From positions 1 through 32,317 of the IMG/VR virus record IMGVR_UViG_3300024335_000717: a DNA stretch of 32,317 nt. One strand, written 5' to 3'. Source of the stretch: a virus. The notes below the pieces were generated by a model, which saw only the letters and a program-made list of their open reading frames with translations, did no database searches and was not told where the DNA came from. Every line of letters starts with the position of its first letter. Within the stretch, counting starts at the first letter, position 1. The translations under genes were made by a program, and so were the position numbers. This document shows, in pieces, positions 23,566-30,478 of this stretch.

Positions 23566-23598
23566 AGCCGGTAGTAAAATAAACTATCGGCTTTTTTT
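23566..23598 (+). terminator. Intrinsic terminator before gene 55
   Basis: AGCCGGTAGT (23566-23575) pairs with ACTATCGGCT (23583-23592) with one G-U around AAAATAA, followed by a run of seven T. It ends the transcript of the 630-residue protein gene. Its right arm overlaps the upstream box of the next promoter-like element. Confidence 0.88.
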
Positions 23599-23613
23599 GT
23601 ATATAATAATAAA
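23579..23613 (+). promoter_or_regulatory. Two-part promoter-like element before gene 55
   Basis: ATAAACTA starting at 23579 and TATAATAATAAA at 23602, 23 bases apart, ending 15 bases before the start codon at 23629. The upstream box sits in the loop and right arm of the terminator hairpin. The match to the clamp, polymerase and uvsX leaders is good in both sequence and spacing. Confidence 0.6.
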
Positions 23614-23628
23614 CAAAACGTTTACAAA

Positions 23629-23994
23629 ATGGCAAGAAAAAGAAATTACCTAAATAATAGAGATCTTCTTGAACAAATAATTTTATCTAAGGAACAAGAT
23701 GAGCTTACACCAAAGGCATTAGAATTCTTAATGCTATTAGCAGATAAATGTTCTAGAAAATTATCATATGCAAACCCTGATGATAGACAAGATTGTATAG
23801 CATCTGCTTATATGGATTTGTTTAAATATTGGAGAAATTTTAACCCAGAAAAATCTACTAACGCATTTGCTTATTTTACTGAAATATGTAAAAGAGGATT
23901 TGCAAAAGGTTGGAATAAACTACATCCTAGAAAATATGCAGGGACTGTTTCAATTAACGGTAGCGCTGATAGCGATGGTATTTATACAATATAA
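23629..23994 (+). CDS. 55: Late-transcription sigma factor (gp55-like)
   Basis: Protein of 121 residues matching the phage late sigma factor gp55, which binds host RNA polymerase and recognises the simple TATA-like late promoter. The helical core LEFLMLLADKCSRKLSYANP, then DDRQDCIASAYMDLFKYWRN and FNPEKSTNAFAYFTEI (71-86), is the sigma region-2-like block; the NPEKSTNAFAYFT stretch is the most conserved part in T4-like phages. T4 gp55 has 185 residues, so this is a short version similar to those of cyanomyoviruses. The C-terminus (KYAGTVSINGSADSDGIYTI) does not show an obvious clamp-binding motif. It has its own terminator-separated promoter, consistent with separate control before late genes. 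Confidence 0.75.
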   Translation: MARKRNYLNNRDLLEQIILSKEQDELTPKALEFLMLLADKCSRKLSYANPDDRQDCIASAYMDLFKYWRNFNPEKSTNAFAYFTEICKRGFAKGWNKLHPRKYAGTVSINGSADSDGIYTI

Positions 23995-24000
23995 TTTTAA

Positions 24001-24477
24001 ATGAGCATTAAAAAGGTAAAACCTACTTCTAAGTCTGGATTTAAGCAAGGGTATTATAATCCTATTAATCCACGAAAGTATATTGGGGAGCATCCAATTA
24101 TATATAGAAGTAGTTGGGAAAGAAAGTTTTGCCACTGGTGTGATCATAATGAAGAAGTAATAAAATGGGCATCTGAACCTTTCTCTGTAAAATACTTTAA
24201 TATGCTAGACAAAAAGTTCCATAACTATTATCCAGACTTTTATATGAAAATGGATAAAGGTGGAATAATGGAAGAATTTGTTGTAGAGATAAAACCAAAG
24301 GCTCAATTACAAAAACCGAAAGCACCTAAAAGAAAAACCGCAAAGGCATTAAAAAACTTTCAGCATGGATATGAAACATATGTTAGAAACCTTTGTAAAA
24401 CTGAAGCATTAAATAAAATGGCTAAACTAAGAAATTTTAAAGTAATGCTTTTAACAGAAGACTCTAAATTATTCTAA
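24001..24477 (+). CDS. 4: Head completion protein gp4
   Basis: Protein of 158 residues closely following T4 gp4 (150 residues), needed to complete DNA-filled heads before tail joining. GYYNPINPRKYIG, YRSSWERKFCHWCD, KFHNYYPDFYMK, EFVVEIKPKAQL and KPKAPKRKT are in family order. Glu40 (WERKF), Asp79 (YPDFY) and Glu96-x-Lys98 (VEIK) form a PD-(D/E)xK-like set, the arrangement of TnsA-type nucleases, so catalytic residues look intact. The stop codon and the next start share one base (TAATG), so translation is coupled. Confidence 0.9.
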   Translation: MSIKKVKPTSKSGFKQGYYNPINPRKYIGEHPIIYRSSWERKFCHWCDHNEEVIKWASEPFSVKYFNMLDKKFHNYYPDFYMKMDKGGIMEEFVVEIKPKAQLQKPKAPKRKTAKALKNFQHGYETYVRNLCKTEALNKMAKLRNFKVMLLTEDSKLF

Positions 24478-25052
24478 TGGCATTAGTAGGATCCTTCCAA
24501 GAAGACTTAGATATTTACCTTGCAGATTATAAAGGTAGAACCGGCGCATCTAAACAATCAGATAAAGACCTTAAGACTATTGGTAGTATAGCAAAAGGAA
24601 CATTGGATAACGGTAAAATGTATTCCTTTGAATATTTTACACCAGATGAAACTTTTTATGATACTTACCCTTTAGTATTAGGTTTAGGTAAAAGTGATAA
24701 TAATCATCAACTAGGTTTAAATCTACATTACATTCCTTATGATGCTAGATTACCTTTTTTATCTGAAGTATTCAGATCATTTAAAAATGTAATATCTACC
24801 TCAATAAATAAAGCACCAAGTGATCCTGCTAATCAAGCGAGATTAGAACAATTTACTTATGATAATTTAAAAAAATCATTAGGTAGAAAATATAATATTA
24901 CTTATGCTATTAGGCAATATAGATTAGACAGAATAAGAAAACCGAGAATGTTAGGATATGAAGATTGGTACATTGGCGCCGTCAATAATCAGAATCATTT
25001 TTTTGGCGGAAATATTAATGAGGCACAAGCATTATATTACAAGAATATATAA
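24477..25052 (+). CDS. Conserved myovirus virion-assembly-type protein adjacent to gp4
   Basis: Protein of 191 residues of a type I associate with T4-like phages, especially cyanomyoviruses, but whose name I cannot fix. The pattern is GKMYSFEYFTPDETFYDTYP, then LVLGLGKS, LGLNLHYIPYDARLPFLSEV, and a C-terminal part ending EDWYIGAVNNQNHFFGGNIN. In T4 the genes next to 4 are 2 (DNA end protector) and 53 (baseplate wedge). The D-x-Y-P-L-V-L with L-G-L-N-L-H-Y-I-P pattern does not look like gp53. A structural or DNA-end role is therefore only inferred from position. It starts on the last base of gene 4, and the portal gene follows after 20 bases. Confidence 0.6.
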   Translation: MALVGSFQEDLDIYLADYKGRTGASKQSDKDLKTIGSIAKGTLDNGKMYSFEYFTPDETFYDTYPLVLGLGKSDNNHQLGLNLHYIPYDARLPFLSEVFRSFKNVISTSINKAPSDPANQARLEQFTYDNLKKSLGRKYNITYAIRQYRLDRIRKPRMLGYEDWYIGAVNNQNHFFGGNINEAQALYYKNI

Positions 25053-25060
25053 ACAATAAA
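25046..25060 (+). promoter_or_regulatory. TATATAAACAATAAA box upstream of portal gene
   Basis: TATATAAACAATAAA overlaps the end of the preceding gene and stops 12 bases before the portal start. It resembles the T4 late core TATAAATA. No TTAAAC box is present at the 23-base spacing. Confidence 0.45.
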
Positions 25061-25072
25061 AGATAAAACAAT

Positions 25073-26719
25073 ATGGCAGGTTTTACTGATAGAAGAGGAC
25101 CCTTAAGTACAGGTAATCCAGTAAGAAAGATTTTAAAGGATCTTTCTAATTTAGGCATGGCTTACGATGATATGATTATTCGTAATTCACGAGCTGTTGG
25201 GTTTACTGAAAATCAGATGGGTTACACGTTTAATCCAATGGGTTCAGATAGCGATGATATGTATAGCGCATTTGCTGCATTATCATTGACTGATACTACA
25301 ATGAAGAAAAATATTTCTATCTTTGATAAGGACTATGAAAGAAAGAGAGATCAACTTAGAGAGTATGCAGTACAAGATGAGATAGAAGATATCTTAGATG
25401 TTATTACAGATGAGGCTATTGTATTTGATGAATCTAACTTTATGGCATATGCCCATTTTCATGGTCATATTGCAAGTTCCATTGAAGATGAGATTGGTGA
25501 TGTATATAATAACCTTTATAATTACTTTGGATTTAATGATTCAGTTCAGCCATGGAATTACTTTAGAAAATGGTTAGTTGATGGATTCCTTGCCTTTGAG
25601 ATAGTGTATAATGATAAACAGACAGAGATTATAGGATTTAAAGAATTAGACCCTATATCATTAATGCCTGGTATTGATACTGACACTGGAAAGAAACAGT
25701 GGGTACAATATAAAGGACAGGGTGCTAAAGAGAGAAAGTTATGGGATTCACAGATTATATACCTTTCTTATTCTCAAGTTAATTCTCCAATGAGAATATC
25801 CTATGTTGAAAGATTAATAAGATCTTTTAACCTTTTAAGAATTATGGAAACAACTAGAATTATCTGGGCTGTTTCTAATGCTTCATTTAAAACTCAATTT
25901 ATTATACCCGTTGGTGGTAAATCTAAAACTAGAGCAAAACAATCACTTGCACAGTTAATGAATTCTTATAGAGAGGTTGTTGATTTTAACCAAGAAAGCG
26001 GTGAAATTGTAACTAACGGAAAACCAATGATGCCATTTAATAAAGAATACTGGTTACCATCAAAAGATGGAGAGGCGCCAGAGATTAGTACAATTGGTGG
26101 CGATGGACCTGATTTAGGTGATACCGAATCTTTAAAGTATTTTGCTGATAGGTTAAAAATGGCTTCTAAAATTCCTTTCTCAAGATTTGATAAGGAAGGC
26201 GGTAATACTTATGATATGGATGCCAGCGGAATGCTAAGGGATGAAATTAAATTTTCAAAGTTTGTTGATCGTTTAAGATCTATATTTCAGGAAATATTAG
26301 TTAAACCTATGTATCTTCAAATGTGCCTTAACCATCCTGAATTGAAAAATGACGTTGCATTTAAATCAGGATTAGGACTTAATTTTGTTAAAGATAATGT
26401 CTTTGAAGAAATGAAAGAGATGGAATTACAAACAAAACGAGTTGATTTTATTGGTAACTTAAAAACTCAGTTAAGTACGATGACAGCAGAAATGGAGGAA
26501 ATTCCATACTTCGATTTAGGATTCTTGGTTAAGAGGTACGGTGGCTTTACTCGTGAGGATCTGAAGGCTAATGCCAGAGCAAAAGAAAGAGCTGATTTAG
26601 AGAAGGAAAATTACTCTGAAGCCGATATTGAAAAGATCCTTTTAGGTGCTGATAAAGCAGATTTTAAACCAGAGAAGAAAGAAGGTGCAGCTGATGAGGA
26701 TCCATTAGCAGACCTCTAA
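25073..26719 (+). CDS. 20: Portal vertex protein gp20
   Basis: Dodecameric portal through which DNA enters and leaves the head, and which nucleates prohead assembly. It has 548 residues (T4: 524). The EYAVQDEIEDILDVITDEAI region, FRKWLVDGFLAFEIVYND, KELDPISLMPGI, LWDSQIIYLSYSQ and RLIRSFNLLRIMETTRIIWA blocks follow the gp20 order. EYWLPSKDGEAPEISTIGGD with FADRLKMASKIPFSRFD corresponds to the T4 segment running from DYWMP to the VPLSR region. The C-terminal tail is Lys/Glu/Ala-rich (EKKEGAADEDPLADL), as in T4. It stands directly before the protease-scaffold and capsid genes, the canonical 20-21-22-23 order. Confidence 0.94.
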   Translation: MAGFTDRRGPLSTGNPVRKILKDLSNLGMAYDDMIIRNSRAVGFTENQMGYTFNPMGSDSDDMYSAFAALSLTDTTMKKNISIFDKDYERKRDQLREYAVQDEIEDILDVITDEAIVFDESNFMAYAHFHGHIASSIEDEIGDVYNNLYNYFGFNDSVQPWNYFRKWLVDGFLAFEIVYNDKQTEIIGFKELDPISLMPGIDTDTGKKQWVQYKGQGAKERKLWDSQIIYLSYSQVNSPMRISYVERLIRSFNLLRIMETTRIIWAVSNASFKTQFIIPVGGKSKTRAKQSLAQLMNSYREVVDFNQESGEIVTNGKPMMPFNKEYWLPSKDGEAPEISTIGGDGPDLGDTESLKYFADRLKMASKIPFSRFDKEGGNTYDMDASGMLRDEIKFSKFVDRLRSIFQEILVKPMYLQMCLNHPELKNDVAFKSGLGLNFVKDNVFEEMKEMELQTKRVDFIGNLKTQLSTMTAEMEEIPYFDLGFLVKRYGGFTREDLKANARAKERADLEKENYSEADIEKILLGADKADFKPEKKEGAADEDPLADL

Positions 26720-26742
26720 TAAAAACTTTACAGAGATTGTAA

Positions 26743-26750
26743 TATATAAA
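26743..26750 (+). promoter_or_regulatory. TATATAAA late-promoter-like box before gene 21
   Basis: TATATAAA, 18 bases before the start at 26769, close to the T4 late consensus TATAAATA. An AAAAACT sequence starts at 26721 and only weakly resembles the replication-type upstream box. Confidence 0.45.
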
Positions 26751-26768
26751 TCAAATAACTACTAGAAA

Positions 26769-28559
26769 ATGTCAGGAAAAAAATTATTAATTCTTGAAAG
26801 ACAAAAATCAAATTTAGATATAACCACTGGTGAAGACGGTTCGGTTGTATTAGAAGGTGTATTTACCGAGTTTGATGTCAAGAACAAGAATAACCGAATT
26901 TATGAGGAAAAAGAAGTAATGCCTCACATTAACGAATTGCAAGAGAAGGTTAAGACTAATAAGCTTTTAGGTGAATTAGACCACCCTAAAGATTTTGATG
27001 TTAGTTTAGCTAATGTCTCTCATGTTGTAGAATCATTGGATTATGATAAAGCTAAAAAGCAAGTTATTGGTAAAATAAGATTACTAAATACTTCTAAAGG
27101 TAAAGAAGCACAAGCTCTTATCAAAGATGGTATCCCTTTACATATTTCAAGTAGAGCTGCTGGTACAGTAGATGAAAATGGTAAAGTTAAAATTAAAAAG
27201 TTTTTTACTTATGATTTAGTTGCAGATCCTGGTTTTGAGAATGCTGAACTATCAAGAGTAAATGAATCTTTTGGCCTAAGTAATGAAGATGGTATATTAA
27301 TTTACGAAATGGAAGAAACTGAAAATAATAACAACAATAAAAAAGATCTAACAATGGAAAATAAAAACTATGTATCCGTCGAAGATTTTCAAAAGTATAC
27401 TGAATATGTATCTGGAGTTCTAAGTAATGTTAAGGAATCTACTAATTCTAACAATGATGAGGTAATGGAAAAACTTATTAAGTACACCGAGCATATTGCA
27501 GAGAAGGTAAATCAGGTTACTGATTATGCTGAATACTTATCAGAAAACTTAGACAAAAATATTTCTTACTCTGACTACTTAGCAGAGAATGTAAATTCAA
27601 TTAAAGATTATGCTAGTTATTTAGCTGAAGAGCTTGATGGTAGTATTCAATATTCTGAGCATGTTGCTGAAATGGCTGACAAAGGAATTCAATATTCTAA
27701 CTATGTTGCTGAAAATGTAGAGAAGAGTATTGATTATGCAGAGTATGTAGCAGAAAAAGTTGATCAGAATATTGCTTATTCTGAGTATCTTGGCGAAAAT
27801 GTAGATAAGAGTATTAAATATTCTGAATACATTGCAGAAAATGTAAACATCCCTAATGCTGCTTCAATAAATGAAGGTTATGCTAATGAAGGTGCTATGC
27901 CAACTATGGAAGAAGTTTCAAAATGCATGGACGAAGGCATGACTTATGAACAGGTATGTGAAAAGTATCCAGATGCTGATAAAGGCAAACTAAAAGAAAT
28001 GTGTGAATCATGTGGTAAAACTCATGAGACTGTAGATTATAAAAATTCTATTGAAGAAAAATTAGAAAAGTTAATTGCAGCTGCTGAAGTTAAGAATGTA
28101 TCTGAAATGCACTTTATGAATTTCTTAGGAGAATCTAAAAAGAATGAATTTAATTCTTTATCTACAGAGAAGCAAGCTATGATTGTAGAATCAATGAATT
28201 CTAAACCAATTATGTCAACTATACAAGCTGAAAATATTTGGGAATCTAATTTTATTGAAAAGAAAAGAGAATTAGATGTTGTTTCTGATATGCCAGAAAA
28301 ATTCAAAGAAAAATGGAATAACCTTTCTGAGGCAAGAAAAAGCCAAATAGTTTCTGAATCAAGGTTTCACCCAGTTAGCAATCAATATGGAATTAATAAT
28401 TTCTGGGCAACAAGAGACCTAAGGGATACTCAAATTGTTACAGAATCTATTAATGAAAGTAAAACTGCGGCTGAAGCTGCAAATACAGAAGAGCCATTAA
28501 TAAATGAATCATTTAGAAATGACTTAGTAAACAAAATGAAATTCAGATTAGGTAGATAA
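26769..28559 (+). CDS. 21: Prohead protease (gp21) fused to scaffold/core protein (gp22-like)
   Basis: Protein of 596 residues combining functions of two T4 genes. Residues 1-180 are the gp21 prohead protease: FTEFDVKNKNNRIY, LLGELDHPKDFDV with His72, and GIPLHISSRAAG with Ser127/Ser128. FTYDLVADPGFENA follows, in the serine-protease pattern H...S...D. A low-complexity linker (183-195; Glu/Asn/Lys) leads to Met196 (ATG 27354). Residues 239-360 are nine copies of a 14-residue repeat, YSEYxAENVDKSIx. The C-terminal about 200 residues are helical, charged and acidic, as in a scaffolding core. Several (I/L/V)xE-S sites (IVTESINES, LINESF) look like self-processing sites. The A-rich sequence before ATG 27354 resembles gene leaders here, so a separate scaffold of about 401 residues may be made from it. 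It sits between portal and capsid, exactly where T4 has 21 and 22. Confidence 0.87.
   Translation: MSGKKLLILERQKSNLDITTGEDGSVVLEGVFTEFDVKNKNNRIYEEKEVMPHINELQEKVKTNKLLGELDHPKDFDVSLANVSHVVESLDYDKAKKQVIGKIRLLNTSKGKEAQALIKDGIPLHISSRAAGTVDENGKVKIKKFFTYDLVADPGFENAELSRVNESFGLSNEDGILIYEMEETENNNNNKKDLTMENKNYVSVEDFQKYTEYVSGVLSNVKESTNSNNDEVMEKLIKYTEHIAEKVNQVTDYAEYLSENLDKNISYSDYLAENVNSIKDYASYLAEELDGSIQYSEHVAEMADKGIQYSNYVAENVEKSIDYAEYVAEKVDQNIAYSEYLGENVDKSIKYSEYIAENVNIPNAASINEGYANEGAMPTMEEVSKCMDEGMTYEQVCEKYPDADKGKLKEMCESCGKTHETVDYKNSIEEKLEKLIAAAEVKNVSEMHFMNFLGESKKNEFNSLSTEKQAMIVESMNSKPIMSTIQAENIWESNFIEKKRELDVVSDMPEKFKEKWNNLSEARKSQIVSESRFHPVSNQYGINNFWATRDLRDTQIVTESINESKTAAEAANTEEPLINESFRNDLVNKMKFRLGR
27483..27848 (+). 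repeat. Nine 14-residue (42-base) repeats in the scaffold domain
   Basis: Residues 239-360 of the protease-scaffold protein repeat with a 14-residue period: YTEHIAEKVNQVTD, YAEYLSENLDKNIS, YSDYLAENVNSIKD, YASYLAEELDGSIQ, YSEHVAEMADKGIQ, YSNYVAENVEKSID, YAEYVAEKVDQNIA, YSEYLGENVDKSIK and a partial YSEYIAENVN. Two heptads per unit suggest a coiled coil or stacked helix. The DNA copies have diverged, so this is selected protein structure rather than a recent duplication. Confidence 0.92.
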
Positions 28560-28621
28560 TCTAATCTAAAAGATATTAATCGAATGGTTAAGAAGAAAAG
28601 AACCTAGGCGATTAAATAACC

Positions 28622-28637
28622 GGAATTGAAAAATTCC
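28622..28637 (+). promoter_or_regulatory. Small hairpin in capsid gene 5' leader
   Basis: GGAATT and AATTCC pair around a GAAA (GNRA-type) tetraloop, 27 bases before the capsid start codon. There is no T tract, so it is not a terminator. It may stabilise the leader or separate capsid translation from the upstream gene. The 104-base leader holds no other gene I can support. Confidence 0.45.
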
Positions 28638-28663
28638 AAAAATGCGAAAAATAAATTTTTAAA

Positions 28664-30382
28664 ATGTACGCAAATCAATTAATCAACGAGGCTGAGGTTC
28701 AAAAGACCTGGGCCCCTATCATTGAGGAAAGTACTGGTATTACTGAAAAGTCTAAGTTATCTTGGATGTCAAAGTACTGTCACTACCACAACCTTAATGA
28801 AAGTGTATATAATACTGTACACTTAAACCCTAACATGAATGTTCAAGGTATGGGAGCAACTGCTTTTCCAAGCGATCCTACTACAATGAACAACTTCAAC
28901 AACGGAATGACTAACGGTTCTGGAGACAGACCTTTTTCTTTGTTGCCACTTGCTATGCAGGTTGCTGCTCAGACTGTAGGTTTAGACTTAGTACCAGTTG
29001 TACCAATGCAAGGCCCTATGGGAGTATTAACTTACCTAGACTTTGTATACGGTGGAGGTAGAACTAGCGATGCTGGTGGAAAAGTAACTGACTCTGCTCC
29101 TTTGTTAATCAAAGTAGACGCTACATTAGCATCTGGTATTGTACTTGCTGTAGATACTAAATACTATGTTGGTACTGGTACTAACGCTGCTTACGAATTA
29201 ACTTTTGTAGGTAAATCAAGAATCGATGGTTTCCCAATCTTCCGTGTAAGAGGTAGAGGTACAGATACTACTGCTGCTTTTGCACAAGGTCAAGAAGGTT
29301 ATGAAGCAATTTATCAAGCTATCGTAGGTGGTCTAACTCCAACAGATTTATATTCTGATGATCCAGTAGCTACTTCAATCGGTACGTTTGCTGATGGTGC
29401 TGAATATGTTAAAGCTTTAGAAGATCATATTACTGGTTTCTCTGGTAATGCGTTTGAAGCTAACAACCCTGCTCCGTCTCCATTAACGGAATCAATTGCT
29501 GGTAACGATCCTTACCAAAGAGGTGAAGGTGAGTCTACTCCAGATAACATTATGGGACTAAGCTTATTCAATAAGTCTGTTGCTGCTAAAACTTTCCAAG
29601 TTGCTGCTGCCGTGACTAGAGAACAAGTTCAGGATTTAAAACAATTCGGAATCGACGCAGTTGCTCAAGTAGAAGCTGTATTGGTAAATGAATTAACTCA
29701 ATCTATTAACAAATACATCTTGGATAGAATCTTCAGAAATGGAGCTACTAATGCAGGTAATGTAAGTGCTGTTGATGGATTAGTATTATCTGCTTCATTC
29801 GTGGCATCAGGTGCTGCTACAACTTCAATCTCTTTAGGAGCTGGAAATGGTAGTAACGCTAACATTGCTGTAACTGTTGCTGATACATTAGTTGGTGCAG
29901 GTGGTGAAACACAAGGATCATTACAACGTAGGTTGTATACTAAGATTCTTGCTGCTTCTAACCTAATCGCAACAAGAGGAAGAAGAGGACCTGCTAGCTT
30001 CGCAGTATGTTCTGGAGAAATTGCTACGGCACTTCAGGATGTTGCAGGATTCGTACCTTACCCACTATCAAATACAATCAACCAAGCTGGTGGATCTTTA
30101 TATCCAATCGGTGCTTTGGCTGGTGTAACTATTTATGTTGATCCAAACATGGCTTGGACTGACTATAGAGTTGCTGTAGGTAGAAAAGGTGATGGTAATT
30201 CTCCTGGTTTAGTATTCATGCCTTACTTAATGGCTGAATCTGTTGAGACAATCGCAGAAGGAACTATGGCTCCTAAAATCGCGGTTAAATCTAGATTCGC
30301 TTTAGTAGACGCTGGATTCCACCCAGAAACAATGTATTACACATTAGGATTCAACTTTGGTACTGGTGTATCAATCATCTAA
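28664..30382 (+). CDS. 23: Major capsid protein gp23
   Basis: Main head shell protein of HK97 fold, 572 residues (T4: 521). GDRPFSLLPLAMQVAAQTVG, GLDLVPVVPMQGPMGVLTYL, MGLSLFNKSVAAKTFQVAAA with VTREQVQDLKQFGIDAVAQV, RGRRGPASFAVCSGEIATAL and FHPETMYYTLGFNFGTGVSI are the gp23 landmarks in order. The N-terminal about 46 residues are likely a delta domain removed by the protease: LINE-A (after Glu9) or LNE-S (after Glu46) fit the (I/L)xE cleavage rule, and the second is nearer the T4 position. Codon choice is visibly more regular (GCT, GGT, AAC) than in neighbours, as expected for the most highly made protein. A strong terminator follows. Confidence 0.96.
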   Translation: MYANQLINEAEVQKTWAPIIEESTGITEKSKLSWMSKYCHYHNLNESVYNTVHLNPNMNVQGMGATAFPSDPTTMNNFNNGMTNGSGDRPFSLLPLAMQVAAQTVGLDLVPVVPMQGPMGVLTYLDFVYGGGRTSDAGGKVTDSAPLLIKVDATLASGIVLAVDTKYYVGTGTNAAYELTFVGKSRIDGFPIFRVRGRGTDTTAAFAQGQEGYEAIYQAIVGGLTPTDLYSDDPVATSIGTFADGAEYVKALEDHITGFSGNAFEANNPAPSPLTESIAGNDPYQRGEGESTPDNIMGLSLFNKSVAAKTFQVAAAVTREQVQDLKQFGIDAVAQVEAVLVNELTQSINKYILDRIFRNGATNAGNVSAVDGLVLSASFVASGAATTSISLGAGNGSNANIAVTVADTLVGAGGETQGSLQRRLYTKILAASNLIATRGRRGPASFAVCSGEIATALQDVAGFVPYPLSNTINQAGGSLYPIGALAGVTIYVDPNMAWTDYRVAVGRKGDGNSPGLVFMPYLMAESVETIAEGTMAPKIAVKSRFALVDAGFHPETMYYTLGFNFGTGVSII

Positions 30383-30405
30383 TCCTAGTTAGATATATTA
30401 CTTTT

Positions 30406-30437
30406 AAAAAGGTTCGCTTAACGGCGGACCTTTTTTT
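30406..30437 (+). terminator. Intrinsic terminator after the capsid gene
   Basis: AGGTTCGC pairs with GCGGACCT (one G-U), extended by an outer A/T stem, around TTAACG, and is followed by seven T. It lies 24 bases after the capsid stop codon. Confidence 0.9.
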
Positions 30438-30453
30438 GTTTTAATAACCTTAA

Positions 30454-30466
30454 TATATAAAAAAAT
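30454..30466 (+). promoter_or_regulatory. TATATAAAAAAAT box before the coiled-coil protein gene
   Basis: TATATAA-type box between the capsid terminator and the start at 30479 (12 bases after the box). The adjacent terminator makes a fresh promoter here likely. No TTAAAC box is seen upstream. Confidence 0.5.
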
Positions 30467-30478
30467 CAATAACTAGAT

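Noticed and set aside
27483-27848. Regular repeats as a CRISPR-like array or recent tandem duplication
   Set aside because: The periodicity is 42 bases within an open reading frame, and units are conserved at protein level but diverged in DNA.
28622-28637. Hairpin before the capsid gene as an intrinsic terminator
   Set aside because: There is no T run after the stem, and a terminator between scaffold and capsid genes is not expected.
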